The notes below the pieces were generated by a model that was not told the origin of the DNA, did not search any database, and saw only the letters and a list, made by a program, of their open reading frames with translations. A DNA stretch of 64,000 bases. Origin: Anniella stebbinsi (lineage: Eukaryota > Chordata > Lepidosauria > Squamata > Anniellidae). Numbering within the stretch: the stretch's first letter is position 1; each line of letters begins with the position of its first letter. The stretch lies in NCBI GenBank assembly GCA_029215795.1, contig JARDYH010000005.1:159427814-159491813 (forward strand). The letters are read 5' to 3'. Positions 10,801 through 22,100 of this stretch are shown here, in pieces. Position numbers and translations under genes: made by a program.

Positions 10801-13800
10801 TGCTGCTGCTGGGACCAGCAGCAGGCAGCCTACTTCCACACCCCCAGTTAAACTGAGGCGTTCTCCACTGGGGCAGCAGAAGCAGGCAGAGGCAACTCAA
10901 AGTAGTGCCTGCAGGGCACTCTTTCAGCAACATGAGGCAGGTGCTGGGAGCAGCAGTGGGCATGAAGAAGGAGCACTATATTATCCAGCTCCTTCTTTGG
11001 TGGGTGAGCCTGTGAACCCGCTGACTGATCTTTTCCCAGATCTTGTGGAAGTCAGCGAGGTTCAGAGTGAGAAGGAGGACTCTGATGTGGGGCAAGAGGA
11101 AGAGCAGGCAGCACCAGAGACTTACTCTCCACAATCCGTCCTCTCTTCCACTCATTCCCTTGCTCCTGAGGTGACACCACAGAGCGAAGGCGCCGGCAGG
11201 CCGTCTGTGTCACCCCAGAAGCGACAGGCAAGCAAGGTGTGGGACCACTTTGAGGTGGCAGTGGATTCCCGCTTTGCTGTCTGTCGCCACTGCAAGATGT
11301 CAGTGAGCAGGGGAAAAATGCCAGGCCACTTCACCACCACGAACCTCACCCGCCACATGCAGAGGCACCACCAGTCTGTTTTGCTTGGGACCGAGGCGGG
11401 CACCTCGCAGCAGACTGGTGCTAGCGGCAAGGGCAAGCAGAAGGCTCCTGCAACTTCTGCCAGCTCTCGACCTCCCATCCCCAAGAGGCTTCGCCAGGCC
11501 ACCATGGAAGAGATGGGGTGGGGGAAGTATGGAGCCACAAGGTGGCGTTTTCCAGCGCCCAACCAGATCACCAATTGCATCGGTGAGATGGTGGCGTTGG
11601 ATGACCAGCCATTCAGCCTCGTCGAGAACGCAGGCTTCAAGAGGCTGATGGCTCTTGTGGTTCCATACTACAAGCCGCCGTGTCGCACCACCCTGAGCAG
11701 GCGTGTGGTGCCCTCCCTGTACCAGGCATGCAGGGAGTTAGTTCTGGGTCGTCTGTGCCAGGCAGAGGCACAGAAGGTGCACTTCACTTCGGACATCTGG
11801 TCCAGCGAAGGAGGAGTGCACGCTTACCTGTCCCTGACGGCTCACTGGTGGGGAGCCTCAGGGCAGGAAGCACCCAGGACTTCTGGGACTGGGAAGGAGG
11901 GCTGCCGCTGGGCCCTCCTTCATACCGCAGTCATGGACCAGTCCCACACGGCGGAGGAGATTACGGAGGCCATGAACCGCATGGTGGCAGGGTGGCTGGG
12001 CGGGCACCAGCACACCCGCGGTTACATGGTCACGGACGGGGGAGCCAATATGCTGAAGGCGGTGCGCGATGGCGGATTTGAGGGCATCCGCTGCATCGCG
12101 CACGTCTTCAACCTGGTCGTCAGGGATGGCCTTGGAGGCAGCAAGGCCCCTCTCCCTCCCCAAATCCGTAATCTCCTAGAGAGCTGCAGGAAGGTGGCTG
12201 GGCATTTCCACCACAGCGTGAAGGGCAGTCGGTTGCTGCGGGAGAAGCAGCAGGAGCTGGGACTTCCGCAGCACCGGCTAGTGCAGGACGTGGCAACACG
12301 TTGGAACTCCACCTACCACATGCTCGAGCGTATGGTGGAGCAACAGCGTGTTGTCCACGAGATGTTCAGGGTCGGGGACATTGGCATCCAGGCCCCACTG
12401 TCCAGGCAGCAGTGGGAGGCCATGTCCCAGCTTCTGGTGGTCCTCAAGCCGTTCCTTGAGGCCACCGAGACCCTGAGCAGCAGCACTGCCCTTCTCAGCC
12501 AGGTGCTCCCCGTGGCCAGGCATCTCCAGAATCAGATGGGCGAGTTTCTGGAGGCCGGGGATGCCGTCACCGGCAGGCGCTTCCTGCCAGAGGTGCGGGA
12601 AGTGGTGACGAGGCTGAGGGAAAGCCTATCCCGCCGGGTCCAGCCTCTCTACAACGAGAGGCAGTACATGTTGGCCACCATGTGCGACCCGCGCATCAAG
12701 GATGGGTTATGTGGGCAGACTTCCCGGGCAGGTTGGGTGGAAATGCTGGTGACGGACGTTCGGGCGGCCCGGGATGCCAGGATTGGGCAGGCAGAGGAGG
12801 AGCCCACCGAAGCCCAGGCGCTAAGTCCGCTGAGCACCACCAGCAGCGGCGGCACCACCACACCCAGCAGGGGGACAGGCCAGGGGTTTTGGGACAAGGC
12901 TTTGCAGGCTGCGGTTGGGCATAGAGGCACTCAACCCAGCCGCCGCCAGGATGACGCTGCAGCAGCAGTGCAGCGTTACCTGGCGGAGCAGATGGAGGAC
13001 GGCTCCATCGAACCCCTGGCCTACTGGTCATCTCGGCGCCAGATGTGGCCTGATCTGGCGCGGGTGGCCATGGACAGAATCAGCTGCCCACCGTCCAGCG
13101 TTCCAAGCGAGCGGGTGTTTTCCATGGCGGGCGACGTGGTCACACCCCACCGCTCTCGCTTGGACGCTGAGATTGTGGAGCAGCTGGTCTTCCTCAAGGT
13201 CAATCTGCCCCTGCTGGGATACCCCACCCTCATGCCCGCGGGGGAGTAATTGGCAGGCACCCCCCATCCATCCCACACCTTTGGGCAGGCACCGGCAGGC
13301 CCTTGATTTTTTAATTCTTATTTTCGGTTAATTAATTTTCTTTACTTTAATTTACTGGCTGTGTTGTTTACAGCTCAGTAACTCAACTCTGAACGATGGA
13401 TCCCGAAGGGATCTAGTTTCTTCTCCTAGCCTCTTACATTGAGGGGATGCACAAGCATCTCACACATTCTATGTTGTTTGACTTGAACCAATGTGCTTGC
13501 ACGTGTGCCTCTGAAATTGGACTCCGATGGCTCCCTCCAGGCCTTCTGTAAGGTCCCACACTTCCATGGGCGTTTCTTCTTGTAAGACCACGTCAGAGGC
13601 TCATGAGAACTTTGGATAAGAAGAAGGCTTAATTTTATCGCCAAGGAACGCATGCACCTCTCTGACTATGAACGAAGGACGCGATAGGATTCCTCTTCCA
13701 GGCTCCTACATTGAGTGGATGACAAGCAGCATCCCACACTGTTTCTGACTGTGTCTTTTGGACTTATGTGGCAGCCTTGCAGGGCTGTCACTGTGTGTTG

Positions 13801-14113
13801 TGTTTATTTTGGCTATATGATTTAAAAAACTGCCTGCCCGCCTGCCCACCTGCTAGGTTGCCGCCATTGTGAAGTAGCCGGAATGCGTGGGCTGGTCTCA
13901 CGGTTCTATTGCTTACTTGTGCAATGTGCAAGCGCCTGGCATCATGCCCGCCTCTGCCTCTGCCTCTGCCTGCCTGCCTGCCTGCCCGCCTGCCCGCCTG
14001 CTAGGTTGCCGCCATTGTGAAGTAGCCGGAATGCGTGGGCTGGTCTCACGGTTCTATTGCTTACTTGTGCAATGTGCAAGCGCCTGGCATCATGCCCGCC
14101 TCTGCCTCTGCCT

Positions 14114-14144
<31 letters not shown>

Positions 14145-16157
14145 CCCGCCTGCTAGGTTGCCGCCATTGTGAAGTAGCCGGAATGCGTGGGCTGGTCTCA
14201 CGGTTCTATTGCTTACTTGTGCAATGTGCAAGCGCCTGGCATCATGCCCGCCTCTGCCTCTGCCTCTGCCTGCCTGCCTGCCTGCCTGCCCGCCTGCTAG
14301 GTTGCCGCCATTGTGAAGTAGCCGGAATGCGTGGGCTGGTCTCACGGTTCTATTGCTTACTTGTGCAATGTGCAAGCGCCTGGCATCATGCCCGCCTCTG
14401 CCTCTGCCTCTGCCTGCCTGCCTGCCTGCCTGCCCGCCTGCTAGGTTGCCGCCATTGTGAAGTAGCCGGAATGCGTGGGCTGGTCTCACGGTTCTATTGC
14501 TTACTTGTGCAATGTGCAAGCGCCTGGCATCATGCCCGCCTCTGCCTCTGCCTCTGCCTGCCTGCCTGCCTGCCCGCCTGCCCGCCTGCTAGGTTGCCGC
14601 CATTGTGAAGTAGCCGGAATGCGTGGGCTGGTCTCACGGTTCTATTGCTTACTTGTGCAATGTGCAAGCGCCTGGCATCATGCCCGCCTCTGCCTCTGCC
14701 TCTGCCTGCCTGCCTGCCTGCCTGCCCGCCTGCTAGGTTGCCGCCATTGTGAAGTAGCCGGAATGCGTGGGCTGGTCTCACGGTTCTATTGCTTACTTGT
14801 GCAATGTGCAAGCGCCTGGCATCATGCCCGCCTCTGCCTCTGCCTCTGCCTGCCTGCCTGCCTGCCTGCCCGCCTGCTAGGTTGCCGCCATTGTGAAGTA
14901 GCCGGAATGCGTGGGCTGGTCTCACGGTTCTATTGCTTACTTGTGCAATGTGCAAGCGCCTGGCATCATGCCCGCCTCTGCCTCTGCCTCTGCCTGCCTG
15001 CCTGCCTGCCCGCCTGCCCGCCTGCTAGGTTGCCGCCATTGTGAAGTAGCCGGAATGCGTGGGCTGGTCTCACGGTTCTATTGCTTACTTGTGCAATGTG
15101 CAAGCGCCTGGCATCATGCCCGCCTCTGCCTCTGCCTCTGCCTGCCTGCCTGCCTGCCTGCCTGCCCGCCTGCTAGGTTGCCGCCATTGTGAAGTAGCCG
15201 GAATGCGTGGGCTGGTCTCACGGTTCTATTGCTTACTTGTGCAATGTGCAAGCGCCTGGCATCATGCCCGCCTCTGCCTCTGCCTCTGCCTGCCTGCCTG
15301 CCTGCCTGCCTGCCCGCCTGCTAGGTTGCCGCCATTGTGAAGTAGCCGGAATGCGTGGGCTGGTCTCACGGTTCTATTGCTTACTTGTGCAATGTGCAAG
15401 CGCCTGGCATCATGCCCGCCTCTGCCTCTGCCTCTGCCTGCCTGCCTGCCTGCCTGCCCGCCTGCTAGGTTGCCGCCATTGTGAAGTAGCCGGAATGCGT
15501 GGGCTGGTCTCACGGTTCTATTGCTTACTTGTGCAATGTGCAAGCGCCTGGCATCATGCCCGCCTCTGCCTCTGCCTCTGCCTGCCTGCCTGCCTGCCCG
15601 CCTGCCCGCCTGCTAGGTTGCCGCCATTGTGAAGTAGCCGGAATGCGTGGGCTGGTCTCACGGTTCTATTGCTTACTTGTGCAATGTGCAAGCGCCTGGC
15701 ATCATGCCCGCCTCTGCCTCTGCCTCTGCCTGCCTGCCTGCCTGCCTGCCCGCCTGCTAGGTTGCCGCCATTGTGAAGTAGCCGGAATGCGTGGGCTGGT
15801 CTCACGGTTCTATTGCTTACTTGTGCAATGTGCAAGCGCCTGGCATCATGCCCGCCTCTGCCTCTGCCTCTGCCTGCCTGCCTGCCTGCCTGCCCGCCTG
15901 CTAGGTTGCCGCCATTGTGAAGTAGCCGGAATGCGTGGGCTGGTCTCACGGTTCTATTGCTTACTTGTGCAATGTGCAAGCGCCTGGCATCATGCCCGCC
16001 TCTGCCTCTGCCTCTGCCTGCCTGCCTGCCTGCCTGCCCGCCTGCTAGGTTGCCGCCATTGTGAAGTAGCCGGAATGCGTGGGCTGGTCTCACGGTTCTA
16101 TTGCTTACTTGTGCAATGTGCAAGCGCCTGGCATCATGCCCGCCTCTGCCTCTGCCT

Positions 16158-16188
<31 letters not shown>

Positions 16189-19100
16189 CTAGGTTGCCGC
16201 CATTGTGAAGTAGCCGGAATGCGTGGGCTGGTCTCACGGTTCTATTGCTTACTTGTGCAATGTGCAAGCGCCTGGCATCATGCCCGCCTCTGCCTGCCCG
16301 CCCGCCTGCCTGCCTGGAGGTGCCCATGCAGCTGTGACTTTGCCTCTGCCAGTGGGACTTTGCCTCTGCCACTGGGACTTTGCCTCTGCCACTGGGACTT
16401 TGCCTGGAGGGAGCTGTGCCAAACTGTGACTTTGCCTGGAGGACCCTGTGCCAATGTGACTTTGCCTGGAGGGAGCTGTGCCAAACTGTGACTTTGCCTG
16501 GAGGAGCCTGTGCCAAACTGGGACTTTGCCTGGAGGACCCTGTGCCAATGTGACTTTGCCTGGAGGGAGCTGTGCCAAACTGTGACTTTGCCTGGAGGAG
16601 CCTGTGCCACTGGGACTTTGCCTGGAGGGAGCTGTGCCAAACTGTGACTTTGCCTGGAGGACCCTGTGCCAATGTGACTTTGCCTGGAGGGAGCTGTGCC
16701 AAACTGTGACTTTGCCTGGAGGACCCTGTGCCAATGTGACTTTGCCTGGAGGAGCCTATGTGCCACTGGAGTCCTCCGATCCACATCGGCCGCACGAATA
16801 AGGTAAGTGTGTGCAGTCAACGCAGGGACACCTGAGAGTGTCCAGAAGTGGGGCAGTGTGAGATCTTACTTCCGAGTAAGCAAGCAGGCAGCCCCGTGTG
16901 CCTACTGGGGCGTGGGCACTCAGGACCGGGCAGATGCCAGTCCTGGGTGAGAGGGAGCCAATGGTGGAAAAGTATGATTTATCTCATGTTAATTCTTTCC
17001 CCCCCCCCTCCTTCTTTTGCAGCCTATGGAACTCTTTGCCACAGTGCCCAGGAGAGACGGTAATGCAGACTGCCCACCTGCCCGTCACTGCCCGCCTGGA
17101 AGTGGCATCTTATCAACAACGCCCTCAGGAGGACTACGGTAAGTGTTCTGTGAATGGGGGGGGGCACCTTCCACCTAACTGAAGGTTGGCTGTCTGCCTG
17201 CTAACTTCCGAGTGAGCAGGCAGCCCCGTGTGCCTGCTGGGGCGTGGGCACTCAGGACCGGGCAGATGCCAGTCCTGGGTGAGAGGGAGCCAATGGTGGA
17301 AAAGTATGATTTATCTCATGTTAATTCTTTTCCCCCCCCCCTCCTTCTTTTGCAGCCTATGGAACTCTTCGCCACTGCGCAAAGCGCACCCGTGAATCCA
17401 GACTGCCCATCTGCCCCAGCCACGGCCGCATGGAGGTGGCCCCTCGATTCACGTCGCCCCTACGACTCAGGTAAGAGTGCAGGCAGAGTGGCCATATAGA
17501 AAAGAAGGCAGGGCCCCTGCACCTTTAACTGTTGTGATGAAGAGGGAATCTCAGCAGGAACTAATTCCATACAAATGACACTGGCAGAAATTCCCTTTTC
17601 TCTACAACTGCTGAAGTTAGGAACCCTGACCTGGATTTGATCTGGTCAGCCTAACGTAGGGTGCTATTAGGAGTGAATGAATAACCCAAGGACAAAAGAA
17701 ATGGTGATTCTCTAATGATCCGGTAAGCTGTGTCCTGCCAGACACAAAAGGATAGCCAATCCCTCTAACAATGGGCTCAGAAGAGTGATTTAGAAAGGGA
17801 GGGGTGCAGGAGAAAGAGGATTGCATCACAAACCAGAGAAGTGTGCCGGTGGGAGACTAGTTACTAGGACTTGCATGTATTAATTAATACAAATCTTTAT
17901 TTATTTTCCTTTCTTCTTTTGCAGTATAAAAGTATTTATGTAATATTCATTATCCCCCTCCTCTTCTTTTGCAGCCTATGGCACTCTCACTGCCACAGTG
18001 CCCGGGAAAGGAGAGACTTTGCCCATTACATGCCAGCCTGCCCGCCCGCTGCTGATGCCGCCTGCCGCCTTCCAGATCGTTCCTGCGAGGCGGGCCAGCC
18101 GCCTTTCTTGCACAAGCCATGGGACTAGGGGTCCTCCAGGAGAATCTCACCGAGTCCTCAACGCCCTCAGGACTATGGTAAGTGTTCTGTGAATGGGGGG
18201 GGGCACCTTCCACCTAACTGAAGGTTGGCTGTCTGCCTGCTAACTTCCGAGTGAGCAGGCAGCCCCGTGTGCCTACTGGGGCGTGGGCACTCAGGACCGG
18301 GCAGATGCCAGTCCTGGGTGAGAGGGAGCCAATGGTGGAAAAGTATGATTTATCTCATGTTAATTCTTTTCCCCCCCCCCCTCCTTCTTTTGCAGCCTAT
18401 GGAACTCTTCGCCACTGCGCAAAGCGTACCCGTGAATCCAGACTGCCCATCTGCCCCAGCCACGGCCGCATGGAGGTGGCCCATCGATTCACGTCGCCCG
18501 CACGACTCTGGTAAGAGCCTGTCAGAGAGCTTACCCACGAGTAAGCAAGCAGGCAGCCCCGTGTGCCTGCTGGGGCGTGGGCACTCAGGACGGGCACATG
18601 CCAGTCTTGGGTGGGAGGGAGCCAGTGGTGGAAAAGTATCATTTTCCTCATATTCTTCCCCCCCCCTTCTTCTTTTGCAGCCTATGGAACTCTTTGCCAC
18701 AGTGCCCAGGAGAGACGGTAATGCAGACTGCCCACCTGCCCGTCACTGCCCGCCTGGAAGTGGCATCTTATCAACAACGCCCTCAGGAGGACTACGGTAA
18801 GCGTTCTGTGAATGGGGGGGGGCACCTTCCACCTAACTGAAGGTTGGCTGTCTGCCTGCTAACTTCCGAGTGAGCAGGCAGCCCCGTGTGCCTGCTTTGG
18901 CGTGGGCACTCAGGAAGGGCAATCCTGGGTGGAAGGGAGCTGGTTGTGTTGAAGTGGTCAACTAATATTCATTCTTTTTCCCCCCCCTTCTTCTTTTGCA
19001 GCCTATGGCACTCTCACTGCCACAGTGCCCGGGAAAGGAGAGACTTTGCCCATTAAATGCCAGCCTGCCCGCCCGCTGCTGATGCCGCCTGCCGCCTTCC

Positions 19101-22100
19101 AGATCCTTCCTGCAAAGAGAGCAAGCCGCCCTCCTCGCACAAGCCATGGGACTTGGCATTCGCCCTCAAGGAGAATGTCACCCAGTCCCCAAAGCCGCTG
19201 TTGGACTTTGCCCATTAAATGCCAGCCTGCCCGCCCGCTGCTGATGCCGCCTGCCGCCTTCCAGATCCTTCCTGCAAAGAGAGCAAGCCGCCCTCCTCGC
19301 ACAAGCCATGGGACTTGGCATTCGCCCTCAAGGAGAATGTCACCCAGTCCCCAAAGCCGCTGTTGGACTTTGCCCATTAAATGCCAGCCTGCCCGCCCGC
19401 TGCTGATGCCGCCTGCCGCCTTCCAGATCCTTCCTGCAAAGAGAGCAAGCCGCCCTCCTCGCACAAGCCATGGGACTTGGCATTCGCCCTCAAGGAGAAT
19501 GTCACCCAGTCCCCAAAGCCGCTGTTGGACTTTGCCCATTAAATGCCAGCCTGCCCGCCCGCTGCTGATGCCGCCTGCCGCCTTCCAGATCCTTCCTGCA
19601 AAGAGAGCAAGCCGCCCTCCTCGCACAAGCCATGGGACTTGGCATTCGCCCTCAAGGAGAATGTCACCCAGTCCCCAATGCCGCTGTTGGACTTTGCCCA
19701 TTAAATGCCAGCCTGCCCGCCCGCTGCTGATGCCGCCTGCCGCCTTCCAGATCCTTCCTGCAAAGAGAGCAAGCCGCCCTCCTCGCACAAGCCATGGGAC
19801 TTGGCATTCGCCCTCAAGGAGAATGTCACCCAGTCCCCAATGCCGCTGTTGGACTTTGCCCATTAAATGCCAGCCTGCCTGCCCGCCTTCCAGATTCTGC
19901 TGTGGAAGGAGAAATAAATAATACTAGGTGCTGCAAGAGACCATGTGGATTGGCTCTACATCAAAGCAGCCTTCTGGTTTAGAATTACATAGTACACAAG
20001 AAAAGAACAATCACTTATCCTGCAAGATCCCTTCCCAGGCTAGGATCTGAATAATAGCTATTAGCTAGGATCTGAATAGCTATTACCTGGGATTAGCTAC
20101 TAGTGCATTTGGTAGCATTCCTGCAACCAACACCTGTCTTGTCATGTAAATGTATGGGTCCCTAAAGCAATTTACAATCACTTTACATTTTACAAATGAA
20201 TAAGTGAAACTTTCTTCCCTCATTACCAATCCACACCAGGCAGGCAATGTCCCCTTCCTGAAGGTTTAAAATAATAAAGTTTAACCTTTGTTTTCCCACT
20301 AAAGCATTGCACCAAAGTTTGTTAAATTTCCAGCGTTTGAGCGGGCATAGGTCCTGTGCCATGTGAGCGAGTTAGAGGTTTGTAGCTCTTAAAACCAACC
20401 CATAAATCCCATGTGAAATGCCATGCATAAACCTTTGTTTTCCCACTAAAGCATTGCACCAAAGTTTGTTAAATTTCCAGCGTTTGAGCGGGCATAGGTC
20501 CTGTGCCATGTGAGCGAGTTAGAGGTTTGTAGCTCTTAAAACCAACCCATAAATCCCATGTGAAATGCCATGCATAAACCTTTGTTTTCCCACTAAAGCA
20601 TTGCACCAAAGTTTGTTAAATTTCCAGCGTTTGAGCGGGCATAGGTCCTGTGCCATGTGAGCGAGTTAGAGGTTTGTAGCTCTTAAAACCAACCCATAAA
20701 TCCCATGTGAAATGCCATGAATAAACGTTCGTTTCCCACTAAAATGTTGCACCTAGCTTCCGGAAATTTCACACACATTTGAAGTGAAGTGTTCCCTGCA
20801 ATGTGCCAAAGTTTCCCGTTTGTATCTTTGAAAATAAAAAAATGGGAGGCAAAACTGTATTTTACCCCACTGCTACCCAATTTTCAACAATTCATTGCCA
20901 ACACATGCCTGGAGCTAGCTGTCTGAAATTTTACACACATATCAAGGGAAGTGTTCCCTGTAATGTGCCGAAGTGTCCTGTTTGTATCTTTAAAAATAAA
21001 AACATGGGAGGCATAACTGCATTTACCCCACTACTACCCATTTTTCAAAAATTCATTGCCACACCAGGCAAGCACCCACGGTTCTGGGATTTCACACACG
21101 TGGGTCCCAAGGTTCCACCTACAATGTGGCAAAGTTTCATGTGTGTAACTTTAAAAATGACCGAGGTATAGGCATTCCATGTTATTTATTAAAAAATTAA
21201 TTGCCACAAACTGCATGCACCAATCTTTCTGAAATTTCTCACAGATACCTATCCCTAACCAGTGTACAATGTGCCCAAGTTTCATCCTTCTGTCGTTAAA
21301 AATGAAAAAGTTATAGGTGTTTTTGTAAAACAATAATTTGCTATAGGAAAAAGCATTCAAAATGGCGTCCGATCCGGATCGGAAAATCCGATCCGCGGAT
21401 CGGAATCGGATCCGATCCGATCCGACACACGATCCGATCCGATCCGATCCGATCCGACCCCCCAGGTCCGATTCCGATCCGCTATCCGATCCGATCCGGG
21501 GGGTCAGTGCACATCCCTACTTTTCATACAATGCATAGTTAAACTATGGGATTCACTACCACAAAATGTAGTGGTGGCTAGGGTGACCAGATAAAATCCA
21601 GGTCAGGGCTCATGTAACTTTAACAGTTGTAGAGAAAAGGGAATTTCAGCCAGTGTCATTTGTATGCAATTAGTTCCTGGTGATATTCCCTCTTCATCAC
21701 AACAGTTAAAGTTGCAGGCACTATACTAGAGTGACCATATACAAAAGAAGGCAGGGCCCCTGCAACTTTAACTGTTGTGATGAAGAGGGAATTTCACCAG
21801 GAACTAATTGCATACAAATGACACTGGCTGAAATTCCCTTTTCTCTACAACTGTTAAATTACATGAGCCCTGACCTGGATTTTATCTGGTCACCCTAGTG
21901 ATGGCCATCAATTTGGATGGTTTTAAAAAGGAGTTGGATAAATTCCTGGAGGAGAAGACTATCAAGGGATACTAGTCCTGATAGCTATGTGCTACTGCCA
22001 GTATCAGAGGCAGTATTCCTATGTACACCAGTTGCTGGGGAACATGAATGGAAGGGAGCTGGTGCACTGTGTCCTGATTGTGGGTCCTGGTCGACAGCTG

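Larger units (their letters stand above)
19002..19921 (+). other. Terminal exon-like module C2 carrying 162-bp repeats
   Basis: Begins CCTATGGCACTCTCACTGCC after TTCTTTTGCAG (ends 19001). Five full 162-bp units start at 19042, 19204, 19366, 19528 and 19690, and a truncated sixth starts at 19852. The unit is exactly 54 codons, so the frame stays open through the array and stops with TAA at 19919-19921. An AATAAA at 19913-19918 overlaps the last codons and could serve as the poly-A signal. The complementary strand is also open over the array, so openness alone is weak evidence of coding. Confidence 0.5.
8830..21519 (+). mobile_element. Complete 12.69-kb autonomous hAT (Ac-like) DNA transposon
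   Basis: Ends are TAGGGGTGTGCAT on the left and AGTGCACATCCCTA on the right, resembling the TAGGGATG-type tips of Ac elements. A perfect 8-bp duplication CTTTTCAT flanks it (8822-8829 and 21520-21527). Order inside: left TIR (8830-10112), TATA-like promoter region, intact hAT transposase (10721-13249), a 17-copy 144-152-bp satellite (13852-16320), a ~31-bp minisatellite (16320-16757), repeated exon-like modules (16758-19921) and right TIR (20252-21519). It lies in intron 1 of V2R gene 1 in the same orientation. Near-identical TIRs, an intact transposase and a perfect duplication suggest a fairly recent insertion. The size is far above the few kilobases usual for hAT elements. Confidence 0.93.

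Noticed and set aside
10721..13249. A domesticated ZBED host gene
   Set aside because: The frame is intronless and sits between intact TIRs with a target duplication, which is the layout of a transposase.
13852..16320. A CRISPR array
   Set aside because: The units are contiguous 144-152-bp repeats without unique spacers, in a vertebrate genome.
13887..16795. Very long open frames on both strands across the satellite (for example 15499-16491 plus, 15554-16795 minus)
   Set aside because: They follow from a repeated unit lacking stops in some frames, show the same residues over and over, are open on both strands, and have no start or domain evidence.
19003..19863. The 286-codon minus-strand frame over the 162-bp repeats
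   Set aside because: A repeat of 54 codons keeps both strands open. Only the plus strand has splice-like borders and a poly-A signal in the right order.
8830..21519. A Maverick/Polinton or other giant transposon
   Set aside because: No polymerase, integrase or capsid-like gene is seen. The 8-bp duplication, TAGGG tips and hAT transposase fit hAT instead.
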